The translations under genes and the position numbers were made by a program. From Halomonas sp. (lineage in GTDB: Bacteria > Pseudomonadota > Gammaproteobacteria > Pseudomonadales > Halomonadaceae): a stretch of DNA of 64,000 bases. Under the pieces are notes generated by a model. It worked only from the letters and a program-made list of their open reading frames with translations, ran no database searches and was not told the DNA's origin. How positions within the stretch are numbered: position 1 is the first letter of the stretch; each line of letters starts with the position of its first letter. Positions 25,612 to 34,171 of this stretch are shown here, piece after piece. The stretch lies in contig NZ_DRFS01000012.1 of the NCBI RefSeq assembly GCF_011050415.1, forward strand, positions 1 through 64,000, given 5' to 3'.

Positions 25612-26967
25612 ATGCGCGATGATGAAAAATATGCCAATACCGAGGAGCAACTGCTGTATCTTCAAAAGCTGTTAGATGAAGAGGATACCACTGCTCTAAA
25701 AGCGCTATTCACTGAGCTCGATATTTTAGCAATTGCGCGCACACTTGAGTCTTTTCCTGCTAAAACTCGTGACGTACTTTGGACGTACATTCCTGAGGAA
25801 ATAATCGGTGAAGTGCTGGCAGAGGTCGATGAAGACATACGTGCTGACTACATCGAGGATCTGTCCGCAAGCGATGTAGAACAGATCGTTAAAGGCCTGG
25901 ATGCCCAAGAAGTTGCTGAAGTATTAGATGTTGCTGACGAGGCCATAAAGACAAGCGTTTACGCAAGCTTAGATGAAGATATCCGCGCTCACGTTGAAAT
26001 TCTTCATGCCTATGAAGATGATGTCGTTGGGCGCTATATGGATCCAGAGACGGTTAATGTAAAGCAAGGTGTGTCATTAGAGGCGGTGCAACGCTATATC
26101 CGTATTCATCATCTGCTCGACGATGAATCGCAGCAGATCATGATTACCGATAAGGAAAAGCGTTTGCTCGGCACTTTGACCTTAATTGACTTAATCAAAC
26201 AACCACAAGACGCCGTGGTTGACGATTATATGGATGATTTTTTTACTCTAAATGATCAAATGAAAGTCAGTGATGCCGCCGCATTATTGCGCTCTAAAGA
26301 ACTTCACTTTGTCCCGGTATGCGATAGTGATGGGTTATTGGTTGGGCAGTTAAACGCTGCCGACGTACTAGAAATCACCCAAGACGATGCAGATCTAACG
26401 CTGAAGCATATGTCAGGCGTTAGCGACGAAGAGGAAGTGTTTACGCCCATTTTGCGCAGCGCAAAAAGTCGTGGCATTTGGCTGGGTATTAACCTATTAA
26501 CCGCTTTTTTAGCCGCCTTCGTGATTGGGCAGTTTGAGGCGGTGTTGGATCAGATTGTGGCACTGGCCATTTTGATGCCGGTAGTCGCGAGCATGGGGGG
26601 AATTGCCGGAAGCCAGACGCTTACCGTTGTAATTCGAGGCTTAGCGTTAGGTCAGCTCGCGGGTAACAATAAACAGTGGCTCTATAACAAAGAGCTATGG
26701 GTGGGTATGAGCAACGGTTTGGTGTGGGCGTTAGTAGTCGGTTTAATTGCCTTCATGTGGTTTGGCGACCCGCTGATTACGCTGGTCATCACACTGGCGA
26801 TCTTTATTAATATGAGCCTAGCCAACTTATCAGGCGTGCTGATTCCGCTAGTGTTGAAAAGGCTGCAGATTGATCCGGCTTTGTCGGGAGCCGTCATTTT
26901 AACTACCGTGACCGATGTAGTCGGCTTTTTATCCTTCTTGGGGCTCGCCACATTGATTATCCTGTGA
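25612..26967 (+). CDS. mgtE: Magnesium transporter MgtE
   Basis: A 451-residue Mg2+ channel. An acidic N domain (about 1-125) is followed by a CBS pair (~130-255, with VGRYMDPETVNVKQG and VDDYMDDFFTLND) and a five-helix membrane domain from ~280. The membrane part has the family motif SMGGIAGSQTLTVVIRGLAL and ends TTVTDVVGFLSFLGLA with the pore Asp. Cytosolic Mg2+ binding between the N and CBS domains closes the channel in MgtE proteins. ATG 25612 is preferred over ATG 25603 because AGAGGA (25598-25603) is 8 bases upstream of it. It is a single-gene unit ended by the terminator at 27057. Confidence 0.92.
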   Translation: MRDDEKYANTEEQLLYLQKLLDEEDTTALKALFTELDILAIARTLESFPAKTRDVLWTYIPEEIIGEVLAEVDEDIRADYIEDLSASDVEQIVKGLDAQEVAEVLDVADEAIKTSVYASLDEDIRAHVEILHAYEDDVVGRYMDPETVNVKQGVSLEAVQRYIRIHHLLDDESQQIMITDKEKRLLGTLTLIDLIKQPQDAVVDDYMDDFFTLNDQMKVSDAAALLRSKELHFVPVCDSDGLLVGQLNAADVLEITQDDADLTLKHMSGVSDEEEVFTPILRSAKSRGIWLGINLLTAFLAAFVIGQFEAVLDQIVALAILMPVVASMGGIAGSQTLTVVIRGLALGQLAGNNKQWLYNKELWVGMSNGLVWALVVGLIAFMWFGDPLITLVITLAIFINMSLANLSGVLIPLVLKRLQIDPALSGAVILTTVTDVVGFLSFLGLATLIIL

Positions 26968-27056
26968 CCCACATTTTAGCGGCAGGCGGCGCAGTGTTTG
27001 CCAAGTTGAGCAATGGACGCTTCGCCCGCTAACGTTTATCTAATGCTATGCTTTGC

Positions 27057-27080
27057 AGCCCCGCGCCTACGGGGCTTTTT
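27057..27080 (+). terminator. Rho-independent terminator after mgtE
   Basis: AGCCCCG, a 6-base loop and CGGGGCT are followed directly by TTTT. This is a canonical intrinsic terminator between mgtE and the next gene, about 90 bases after the mgtE stop. Confidence 0.85.
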
Positions 27081-27115
27081 GATGTATGGCTTTTATTCAC
27101 GACAACGAGGCTTCA

Positions 27116-27859
27116 ATGCTCCCTGACTACTCCGTCATCGCTTGGCTGTTAATCGTCTTTTCCGTTTACCTGACCGGCGTTTCAAAAGGTGGTTTTGCCG
27201 GTGGCTTCGGTACGCTCTCGGTGCCACTGATGGCGCTGGCGATTAGCCCCACCCAGGCAGCAGGTCTGCTGTTACCGCTGTTGCTAGTGATGGATGTATT
27301 TGCGGTAAAGGCCTGGTGGGGCAAACAGTCAAATGCAGAAGTGTGGCGCTTTGTGCCAGGGCTGTTTATAGGCGTGACGGTGGGCACGCTGCTATTTGGA
27401 AGTCTTAGTGAGGCAGGCGTCCGCCTGGCATTAGGGATTCTCTCAGTCGTGTTTGCCGCCTATATGCTGCTAAAGCCTGTCGCTAAGAAACCTATTTCCA
27501 GCCGTTGGGCGCTGCCCGCCGCCAGCGTTTGCGGATTCACCAGCTTTATCGCCCATGCGGGTGCACCGCCAATGAACATGTACCTGATGCCGCGCAAGCT
27601 TACTAAAGAGACGTTTATTGCTACCTGTACGATCACTTACGCCGTCGTCAACACCATCAAATTAGGCCCTTATGTATGGCTTGGCGAGGTCAACATGACC
27701 AGCGCCTGGGCATCGCTTCTGCTGGTGCCAATCGCCTGGATCGGAGTACGAAATGGGCTATGGCTACAAAGCCGCGTTAATGAAGCGCTGTTCTACCGCG
27801 TAGTGATTATCGCCATGTTCTTGGTAGGGATTAATCTCGTCTGGCAGGCATTGAGCTAG
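27116..27859 (+). CDS. TauE/SafE family sulfite/anion exporter-like permease
   Basis: A 247-residue inner-membrane protein with seven to eight hydrophobic segments. It shows the internally repeated TauE/SafE pattern: TGVSKGGFAGGFGTLSVPLM in the first half and AGAPPMNMYLMPRKLTKETF in the second. Family members export sulfite, sulfoacetate or other anions, or take up organosulfonates; no neighbour reveals the substrate. ATG 27116 follows ACGAGG; the in-frame ATG at 27086 is only six bases after the mgtE terminator. It is a single gene. Confidence 0.8.
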   Translation: MLPDYSVIAWLLIVFSVYLTGVSKGGFAGGFGTLSVPLMALAISPTQAAGLLLPLLLVMDVFAVKAWWGKQSNAEVWRFVPGLFIGVTVGTLLFGSLSEAGVRLALGILSVVFAAYMLLKPVAKKPISSRWALPAASVCGFTSFIAHAGAPPMNMYLMPRKLTKETFIATCTITYAVVNTIKLGPYVWLGEVNMTSAWASLLLVPIAWIGVRNGLWLQSRVNEALFYRVVIIAMFLVGINLVWQALS

Positions 27860-27933
27860 GCTTATCATTCAAAGCTGTTTCCACAGACCGTTTTTACTCC
27901 CGCACCAGCAAACCACGACTTTCACGTAGAAGC

Positions 27934-27983
27934 TGTAAGCTATCGCTTAAAAGCTTGTAAGCCATATCTTACAATCGTGTAAG
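27934..27983 (+). promoter_or_regulatory. Phased TGTAAG repeats upstream of the vgrG island
   Basis: TGTAAG occurs at 27934, 27956 and 27978, exactly 22 bp apart. The first two units are also palindromes with centres 22 bp apart: TAAGC-N4-GCTTA (27936-27949) and TGTAAG-N6-CTTACA (27956-27973). Two helical turns between sites suggests cooperative binding of a dimeric regulator on one DNA face, about 110-150 bases before vgrG. Confidence 0.5.
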
Positions 27984-28084
27984 AGATCGTGGTGACTTGC
28001 CCCAAATGCCATTTAAAGGGTTTTTTTTCATATCTTACTCGCTATCCTGACTGTTTCTCATTTATCGGTTACAGGAGCGGCTCG

Positions 28085-30157
28085 ATGGCAGATGGCACCG
28101 GCTTGCAATTCACTCTAACGCTACCCAGCGTTGATGAGATTGCAGTAATCGATTTCACACACCGTGAAGCGCTCTCCCAGCCCTTTGAGCTGGCGCTGAA
28201 CTTGGCTAGCAAAGACGGCACTCTTGATGCTGCCGAGCTACTGGATCGAGAAGCCACCCTGACCATTTGGCAGGACGGCGCTCCGCTGCGCCGGATACAT
28301 GGTGTGGTGAGTGAATTCGGTCGGGGTGACAGAGGCCATCGTCGCACCTTCTATTCCTTAGTGCTTCGCCCTGCCCTGTGGCGGCTCTCCCTGCGCCAAA
28401 ACTCACGGATTTTTCAAAAAGTCGACCCGCTTACTATCATTAATACCCTGTGCGACGAGCGGGGTATTACCGATGTGAGCTTTGCGGTTAATCGTGAACT
28501 CGCCGAGCGCGAGTACTGCGTGCAGTACCGCGAGACCGATCTCGCCTTTATTGAGCGCCTGGCCGCGGAAGAGGGCCTGTTCTACTTCCATGAATTTGAC
28601 GAGAACAGCCACCGGCTGGTCTTCGCCGATGGCCCTCAGGTACTTACCAATCTTGGAGAACGGCCTTATAACAGCCGTGCTGGTGGTACTGCGCCCACCC
28701 GCCATGTGCGCAAGCTTAGTCACAAAGCCCGCGTCGCGGCCGCCTCCGCCACGCTCAAAGATTACAGCTTTAAAAACCCCGCCTATGCACAGTTGCATGA
28801 GCACCTGGGGCGTGATGTTGAAGCCCATGGTCAAAACACCGACTACGAACACTACGACTACCCTGGCCGCTATAAACAGTATGCCTCCGGTGAACCCTTC
28901 ACCCGCATTCGTCTAGAGCAACTACGCCGCGAGGTTATTACCGCTCAAGCGGAAAGCGACCTGCCCGAACTCGCCCCCGGTCTGCGCTTTACCCTGAGCG
29001 ATCACGATACCGACAGCCTCAATCGCGATTGGCAGGCGATTAGCGTTCTTCACCACGGTGAACAGCCCCAGGCGCTGGAAGAAGACGGGATGACGCAGAA
29101 CGATGGTAGCGGTATGACCCGCTATCATAACCAAGTCACCCTCATCCCCGGCGATGTCCCCTGGCGAGCAACGCCTAATCCCAAGCCACGTGTCGATGGC
29201 CCCCAAGTAGCATTTGTGGTCGGCCCGGAAGGCGAAGAGATTCACTGCGACGAACACGGCCGGGTCAAAGTGCAGTTCCCTTGGGATCGCTACGCTGAGC
29301 CCAACGACACGGCGAGCTGCTGGGTACGGGTCGCCCAAGGTTGGGCAGGCGGCGGTTACGGCAGTATCGCCATTCCCCGTATTGGCCATGAAGTGATTAT
29401 TTCGTTTTTAGAGGGCGACCCGGATCAACCGCTCATCACAGGTCGCACCTACCACGCCGTAAATACCGCGCCTTACCCGCTGCCGGAACACAAAACCCGT
29501 ATGGTGATCCGCACCCAAAGTCACAAGGCCGAAGGCTTCAATGAGCTACGCTTTGAAGACGAAGCTGGCGAAGAGCAAATCTGGCTCCACGCCCAGAAAG
29601 ATTTAGAGCTGTTAACCCTTAACGACCGCACCGAAGAGATCCGCAATGACAGCTTTTTGCGCGTCAATAACGACCGCATCAGTGAGATCGACAACGACGA
29701 CCACCACACGGTGCACGGCAACCGCTTTGAACACACCGAAGGCCAGCAGCACTTCAGCGTGGCAGGCTCGCTACATATCAAAGTGGGCCAAGCCTGGCTA
29801 AGCGAAAGCGGCCGAGAACTGCATATCAAAGCAGGCCATAAAGTAGTACTTGAAGCCAGCGATGAACTCACCCTGAACGCCGGGGGCAGTTTTCTTAAGC
29901 TGGACAGCAGCGGTGTAACGATGGTCGGCCCCAAAGTGCGCGTCAACGCAGGCGGTAGCCCTGGCAATGGTTCCGGGCAAGCGGTGGAAAGCCCGCTGCT
30001 GCCGGGGCATGCGGTGGCGGAGGCGCATGAGCGAATTGAGAATATTTCACAAGCTGCGCTATTGAAGACCAACCTTAAGCTGCCAGAAGTATGCGAAGAG
30101 TGTTGGCAGAAAGCATTAGCTGAAGGCCAGAGCGCGATACCAGGGGAACAGGCATGA
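28085..30157 (+). CDS. vgrG: Type VI secretion spike protein VgrG
   Basis: A 690-residue tail spike. Residues ~1-370 are gp27-like (FTLTLPSVDEIAVIDFTHRE, FERGDRGHRR-type loop, YCVQYRETDLAFIERLAAEE with GLFYFHE). They are followed by a gp5 OB-fold with EEIHCDEHGRVKVQFPWDR, SCWVRVAQGWAGGGYGSIAI and GHEVIISFLEGDPDQPLITG. The C-terminal needle is repetitive, and a tail of ~60 residues (VCEECWQKALAEGQ) is not a recognisable toxin domain. ATG 28085 follows AGGAG. It overlaps the DUF4123 gene by 4 bp. No T6SS sheath, baseplate or membrane-complex gene is in the window, so this is an orphan vgrG island served by a system elsewhere. Confidence 0.93.
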   Translation: MADGTGLQFTLTLPSVDEIAVIDFTHREALSQPFELALNLASKDGTLDAAELLDREATLTIWQDGAPLRRIHGVVSEFGRGDRGHRRTFYSLVLRPALWRLSLRQNSRIFQKVDPLTIINTLCDERGITDVSFAVNRELAEREYCVQYRETDLAFIERLAAEEGLFYFHEFDENSHRLVFADGPQVLTNLGERPYNSRAGGTAPTRHVRKLSHKARVAAASATLKDYSFKNPAYAQLHEHLGRDVEAHGQNTDYEHYDYPGRYKQYASGEPFTRIRLEQLRREVITAQAESDLPELAPGLRFTLSDHDTDSLNRDWQAISVLHHGEQPQALEEDGMTQNDGSGMTRYHNQVTLIPGDVPWRATPNPKPRVDGPQVAFVVGPEGEEIHCDEHGRVKVQFPWDRYAEPNDTASCWVRVAQGWAGGGYGSIAIPRIGHEVIISFLEGDPDQPLITGRTYHAVNTAPYPLPEHKTRMVIRTQSHKAEGFNELRFEDEAGEEQIWLHAQKDLELLTLNDRTEEIRNDSFLRVNNDRISEIDNDDHHTVHGNRFEHTEGQQHFSVAGSLHIKVGQAWLSESGRELHIKAGHKVVLEASDELTLNAGGSFLKLDSSGVTMVGPKVRVNAGGSPGNGSGQAVESPLLPGHAVAEAHERIENISQAALLKTNLKLPEVCEECWQKALAEGQSAIPGEQA

Positions 30158-31017
30158 AGGCTGATACTCTTCCGCCATGGCAACGCTCCTCATCATCAGA
30201 AGCCCCTGAAATAGAGCGCTATGCCTTAATTGAGCTATCTCACCTACCCGTATCCGCACGAACGGCTCTGTTCAATGAGCTGGTTCAAGACAGCCATTAT
30301 TGGCCGCTAGTTAAAGATGAAAGCCAGCCCCATTTGCAGCGCGAAGGCCCGTGGGTGTTACAGGTTAGGCAAGACAAACTTGATAAACTGCTAGCGCTCG
30401 ATGGCATCGTATGTGCTTTACAAGGCTGGATCGAGAGTCCACTTACCGGAACTGAACTGGCTAGCCATCTGGCTCCGGCCATGGCGGTGGAAAACCCGCA
30501 AAAGCAGCGCTCATTACTACGATTTTATCTCCCCGATGTCATTACCCAGTTGCATAAGGATGCGCTTGAGAATCCAGCAAACGCACTGTTTTTAGGTGTT
30601 ACTCGCTGGTGGTATCGAGATGCAACATTAGGCTGGACGGCTCTTGAAGGGAAAGCCTTGCCAGAGAGCTTGCCCCCATGGCAACTGACAGTAGATGAAG
30701 CCCGCTGGCAATCCCTACACGGTGAGCCGGAGGTTATGCAATTGACCGCCGAGTTAGTCGATTTTTCACCGTCCTTATTTGAAGGAATATGTCTTTGCGA
30801 GCGACCCCGTCAGGTGGCTAAAGCGCTAATGCAAGCCAGCAACTATGGTTTGACCGCCATTGCCGACAAAAGAACCTTTGTCTATGTGCAATTAAGCCAG
30901 GGCAATGACGCTTGGGCATCAGAAGATATGCAAGGTCTTTTACAGCGCGCGTCTGGTGGTGAAGCCACTCTGGCTGACTTACTGACAACCACTTACCAGC
31001 AGGCTGAGGAGTGTTAG
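30154..31017 (+). CDS. DUF4123 T6SS effector adaptor
   Basis: A 287-residue cytoplasmic protein with a DUF4123 domain (about 20-145: YALIELSHLP, then SHYWPLVKDE and WGWIESPL-like GWIESPLTGTELASHL). DUF4123 proteins (Tap/TEC) are chaperones that load a specific effector onto its cognate VgrG tip. The gene overlaps vgrG by four bases and the next gene by seven. The cargo is presumably the Tle1-like protein at 32024, with two small DUF3304 genes between. There is no signal peptide or membrane segment. Confidence 0.85.
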   Translation: MKADTLPPWQRSSSSEAPEIERYALIELSHLPVSARTALFNELVQDSHYWPLVKDESQPHLQREGPWVLQVRQDKLDKLLALDGIVCALQGWIESPLTGTELASHLAPAMAVENPQKQRSLLRFYLPDVITQLHKDALENPANALFLGVTRWWYRDATLGWTALEGKALPESLPPWQLTVDEARWQSLHGEPEVMQLTAELVDFSPSLFEGICLCERPRQVAKALMQASNYGLTAIADKRTFVYVQLSQGNDAWASEDMQGLLQRASGGEATLADLLTTTYQQAEEC

Positions 31018-31487
31018 TTCGCTGGGCAATAAGCCGTTATATGCGCCTGATACCTGTTTGGCTTCAGGTGTCGTTGGCTGCCTTGGTGGTTGTATGGCTT
31101 GCTTGGGGCATGATTTTTAACACTTCAAAGAGTGGCTCTTTAATGGGGCATAGTTATATAGACCGACCAATTTACAGCTTTTGGGTTGATGGAAATTGGG
31201 GTGGGAATCTTTCTGCCTACACTGGCGGTTTGTATACGGGAGGTGGGACTACCTGCTGCTGGCCCTTCCAGAGCGGCACTGTTGAGGTGGTGTGGATTCT
31301 AGACGTTACCCCTGAAGATATAGAATCTGGACTAGAGGAAGAAAGGCATAGCATAACTGTATCAATGCCGTCCTATAGCCAAGAGGATCAATACTTGCAC
31401 GTTCACTTCCTTCCAGACAATCAAGTCGAGCTTGCTTGGAGTCCAGACTTACAGTCTCCGCTTTCTGAGCGACTCCGAGATAAGTAA
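31011..31487 (+). CDS. DUF3304 membrane-anchored protein, copy 1 (candidate immunity protein)
   Basis: A 158-residue protein with an N-terminal membrane anchor (about 13-36, VWLQVSLAALVVVWLAWGMI) and a periplasmic DUF3304 domain: GHSYIDRPIYSFWVDGNWGG, then GGGTTCCWPF and QYLHVHFLPDNQVELAWSPD. DUF3304 proteins are frequent beside T6SS lipase effectors and are suspected to be their immunity partners; no activity is shown. The start is a GTG at 31011 inside the end of the DUF4123 gene, with GAGGA just upstream. It is a clear paralogue of the next gene. Confidence 0.75.
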   Translation: MLVRWAISRYMRLIPVWLQVSLAALVVVWLAWGMIFNTSKSGSLMGHSYIDRPIYSFWVDGNWGGNLSAYTGGLYTGGGTTCCWPFQSGTVEVVWILDVTPEDIESGLEEERHSITVSMPSYSQEDQYLHVHFLPDNQVELAWSPDLQSPLSERLRDK

Positions 31488-31550
31488 CGTAGCTAGGATT
31501 AATGATAAGCACTGTGCGGAATTTATTATGAAAAAAAGGAATTATTTACC

Positions 31551-32021
31551 ATGTTAGCTCGCTGGGCAATAAGCCATTATCTGCGCCTAATACCTGTTTG
31601 GCTTCAGGTGTTATTGGCCTCTATAGCCATTGTATGGCTAGCTTGGAGCATGTTGTTTAATGCATCAAAGAGCGGCTCACTGGCAGGCTATAACCATACT
31701 GATAGACCTATTGGGAGCTACTGGGTTGATGATAATTGGGGTGGAAATATGAATGCCTACTCCTGGGGTGGCACCACCTGCTGTTGGTCTTTCAAAGGAG
31801 ACACTGTCGAGGTGGTATGGATACTAAGTAGGACAGGAGATCAGAAGCGCCAGGGGATTGAAGAAGAAAGGCACAGCATAATTCTCCCTATGCCAGAACA
31901 TGATCCAGAGGATCAGTATCTACACGTCCATTTCCTTTCTAATAATGAGGTGGATTTAGTATGGAGTGAGAATATTCGTTCGCCAAAGTTTGAGCAATAT
32001 CGTGGTTCGGGAGTTGACTGA
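31551..32021 (+). CDS. DUF3304 membrane-anchored protein, copy 2 (candidate immunity protein)
   Basis: A 156-residue paralogue of the preceding protein, alike over its whole length. Its N-terminal anchor is YLRLIPVWLQVLLASIAIVW (about 10-32), followed by NHTDRPIGSYWVDDNWGGN, GGTTCCWSF and QYLHVHFLSNNEVDLVWSEN. The two Cys of GTTCCW are kept in both copies. ATG 31551 has AAAAAGGAA upstream. It ends 2 bases before the Tle1-like gene. Tandem copies with drifted sequence are typical of immunity genes that follow changing effectors; this is inference. Confidence 0.78.
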   Translation: MLARWAISHYLRLIPVWLQVLLASIAIVWLAWSMLFNASKSGSLAGYNHTDRPIGSYWVDDNWGGNMNAYSWGGTTCCWSFKGDTVEVVWILSRTGDQKRQGIEEERHSIILPMPEHDPEDQYLHVHFLSNNEVDLVWSENIRSPKFEQYRGSGVD

Positions 32022-32023
32022 AA

Positions 32024-33811
32024 ATGAATGAAACAATTATCGAGAGTATTTGCTCATTAAACTCAAGAAGAGAAAGTAGTCTGACAGGTCGCCTTGGGGC
32101 TGACTGTAGCCAAATATTGGATATAGGTTTTTTCTTTGATGGCATATCAAAAAACTTAGAAGCAGACATTCAAGATAATAAAGTTAGTAACGTTGGAAGT
32201 TTATTCTTAGCTTATCCCCCAGAAGAAGAAGGTAAGCTTGGCGCTCCGATTCGTAGGCATTATTATTCTGGTCTTGGTACTTCTTTTGACTCCAGCCTTT
32301 CCGAAAATATGGTGGGTGCTGCTCATCGTGTACCTAGCGAAGCAGTCGGTACGGGTGAAGGGCAGTTGCGCTCCAGTGGCACGGATGCCGCAAAAGACGT
32401 TCTCTCTGGTGGTGGTTCGGGGCGCTGGTACGAAGTTTTTGGGCGTTCATTGAAAGTATCCATAACTCAACCCTGGAACTGGGTAAAAGCGGCCCGGGAT
32501 GCCGCTATTCGCACGGGTATTGAAGCCGCTGCACCTGTCCGGGACACCTCTATTGCCGCCAATCTCTTAATGAGTGGAAGCCACACCCGCCTTTCCTCCG
32601 CTGTTCGCGATTTCCACAATAGCGTTGCTGATGTTAAGCAAAACAGTGAGCTACCGTTGGCCAGAATACGTGTCTCTGTCTTTGGCTTCGATTTTGGTGC
32701 CGCCATGGCAAAAGCATTTGTACGGCGGCTGCTGGATGAAGTGTGCGATCAAGACGGGGAGCGCTTTGTTTATCAGGACAGCGATGTGGAGGTGGTATTT
32801 GTAGGCTTGTTGGACTGTGTGGATCGTACCCATGCCGAGATGGGACTGCTGGATTGGTTTCACCCGTTAAGCCCGGTACTTGATGATGGCGGAGAGCTAC
32901 ATCCGGGCTGCCAGCGAGCGCTGCATCTAGTCGCTGCCCATGAGCGGCGTTTTTACCGCCGTTGCCGTCCGCTGGGAAGGGAAAATCCGCAATGGCATGA
33001 AGAACTATGCCCTGGCATTAGCGAAGATATTGGCGGTGGCCTAGTAGCCGACGAACAGAAAGCCAGCGCAGAATTATCGCGTGCTGCCCTGCACCGCATG
33101 TATCGCCGTGCCACTATCGCTGGCGTACCTTTTCCGCCATTGGATACGCTGAAGGAGCAGAACGAGTTTACTGCTCAGTGGTTTGAGCTGAATGACGAAA
33201 TCGAAGGTTATTCATTACCTGCTTTGGCACGCCACTATCAACGATATACCAATTCTCGACGCAGTCCTACAGGTGAAAACTTTCGCCTCCATACCCTGGT
33301 TTATCTGGCCTGGCTAGCACAACGTTACCGTGACTATCAGGATACCCTGGCTGCTCTAGAAGCGCGCGAGGATGACTTGCCCAACCGTTATTACCATCGC
33401 ACGATTGGTTCACTGGTGGCATCGGTTTCAGGCTCTCAAGAAGAGTGGTCGATTCAAACGGCAGAGCGCGCTGAGATTGATGAGGCATTGTCAGCATTAA
33501 AGCAAGCCTGGGGCTGGCTCGATGATGTGGACAGCGAGGCGAAGGATATACGCCGCCGCGAACGTTCATCAGACAGGAATACCTATTTGCATGCCCGTGC
33601 AACGCTTCGTAATCACTCTCAGTTAGCTAATAGTTGGTATCAGTGGACAAGAGAAGAGTCACCTCCTGAGCTACCTGAACCTGTGGGCCTTTTATTTGCC
33701 TATGGTTTGCATGACAAGCAGCCCGAAGAGATGACTTATCGAAATCGGCAACCTTCACAGCTCGTTGGCGGGTATCGTTTTATGACGTGGCGGGGTATTG
33801 ATCAGCCTTGA
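32024..33811 (+). CDS. Tle1-like (DUF2235) T6SS effector with altered catalytic motif
   Basis: A 595-residue protein of the DUF2235/Tle1 lipase fold. The family opener is GFFFDGISKN (35-43), the strand-elbow RIRVSVFGFDFGAAMAKAF (214-232), VGLLDCVD (260-267), the HLVAAHERR helix (301-309) and PGISEDIGGG (330-339). In active Tle1 the elbow reads GFSRG, but here residue 223 is Asp (codon GAT). The usual GVHSD(I/V)GGG has Ser333 where His is expected. So either the lipase is dead or it uses an Asp nucleophile as epoxide hydrolases and haloalkane dehalogenases do. The frame ends at a TGA (33809-33811) but stays open beyond it (see next entry). Position after VgrG-DUF4123 supports T6SS cargo. Confidence 0.75.
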   Translation: MNETIIESICSLNSRRESSLTGRLGADCSQILDIGFFFDGISKNLEADIQDNKVSNVGSLFLAYPPEEEGKLGAPIRRHYYSGLGTSFDSSLSENMVGAAHRVPSEAVGTGEGQLRSSGTDAAKDVLSGGGSGRWYEVFGRSLKVSITQPWNWVKAARDAAIRTGIEAAAPVRDTSIAANLLMSGSHTRLSSAVRDFHNSVADVKQNSELPLARIRVSVFGFDFGAAMAKAFVRRLLDEVCDQDGERFVYQDSDVEVVFVGLLDCVDRTHAEMGLLDWFHPLSPVLDDGGELHPGCQRALHLVAAHERRFYRRCRPLGRENPQWHEELCPGISEDIGGGLVADEQKASAELSRAALHRMYRRATIAGVPFPPLDTLKEQNEFTAQWFELNDEIEGYSLPALARHYQRYTNSRRSPTGENFRLHTLVYLAWLAQRYRDYQDTLAALEAREDDLPNRYYHRTIGSLVASVSGSQEEWSIQTAERAEIDEALSALKQAWGWLDDVDSEAKDIRRRERSSDRNTYLHARATLRNHSQLANSWYQWTREESPPELPEPVGLLFAYGLHDKQPEEMTYRNRQPSQLVGGYRFMTWRGIDQP

Positions 33812-34171
33812 AACTTGGCACTTGCGACCACTTTCATACCCCACAAGAGCCCCAGAGCCCTTTTGCTTACCGTACGCTTTCTGGTCAAGCGCAAGGTGGC
33901 AGAAGAAAGCATTAATATAGGGCAGACCTCCGTAACCTCTACATCACGCCTTCGCATCGCCCTACAGGCAAGAGTCGAGTGGGAGCTTGGCGAAATGGTG
34001 CTGCCCACTCCCCTACTTAAAGAGTACGAACCTTACGCCGAAGGCCAGCATGATGCACTACCGGGCCGGTCAGACCGTACGGTAAACAACCCGATCACTA
34101 ATTTGATCAACTCCTTGACGGGGTGCCACCAGGATCCACGCTATTGGTATATCAAGGAATTTCAGATATGA
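33812..34171 (+). pseudogene. In-frame continuation of the Tle1-like gene beyond a TGA
   Basis: Directly after the TGA the same frame continues open for 119 codons to a second TGA at 34169-34171. The second half has normal coding composition (VEWELGEMVLPTPLLKEYEP, DPRYWYIKEFQI). The end overlaps the next gene by ATGA, as genes in this island do, and that gene's AAGGA lies inside it. No ribosome-binding site or good start codon is found after 33811 (only TTG 33815). I read it as the original C-terminus of a ~715-residue protein cut by a nonsense mutation, or a read-through extension. A frameshift near 33810-33900 is an alternative, because the first ~40 codons look less coding-like. Confidence 0.5.

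Noticed and set aside
27989-28084. A 32-residue N-terminal extension of VgrG from an upstream start
   Set aside because: ATG 28085 has AGGAG at the right distance and VgrG proteins begin there; the extension lies next to the operator-like repeats.
29521-30183. A 220-codon open frame on the minus strand inside vgrG
   Set aside because: It is Ser/Leu-rich low-complexity translation antisense to the conserved VgrG needle; it has no family features and no ribosome-binding site.
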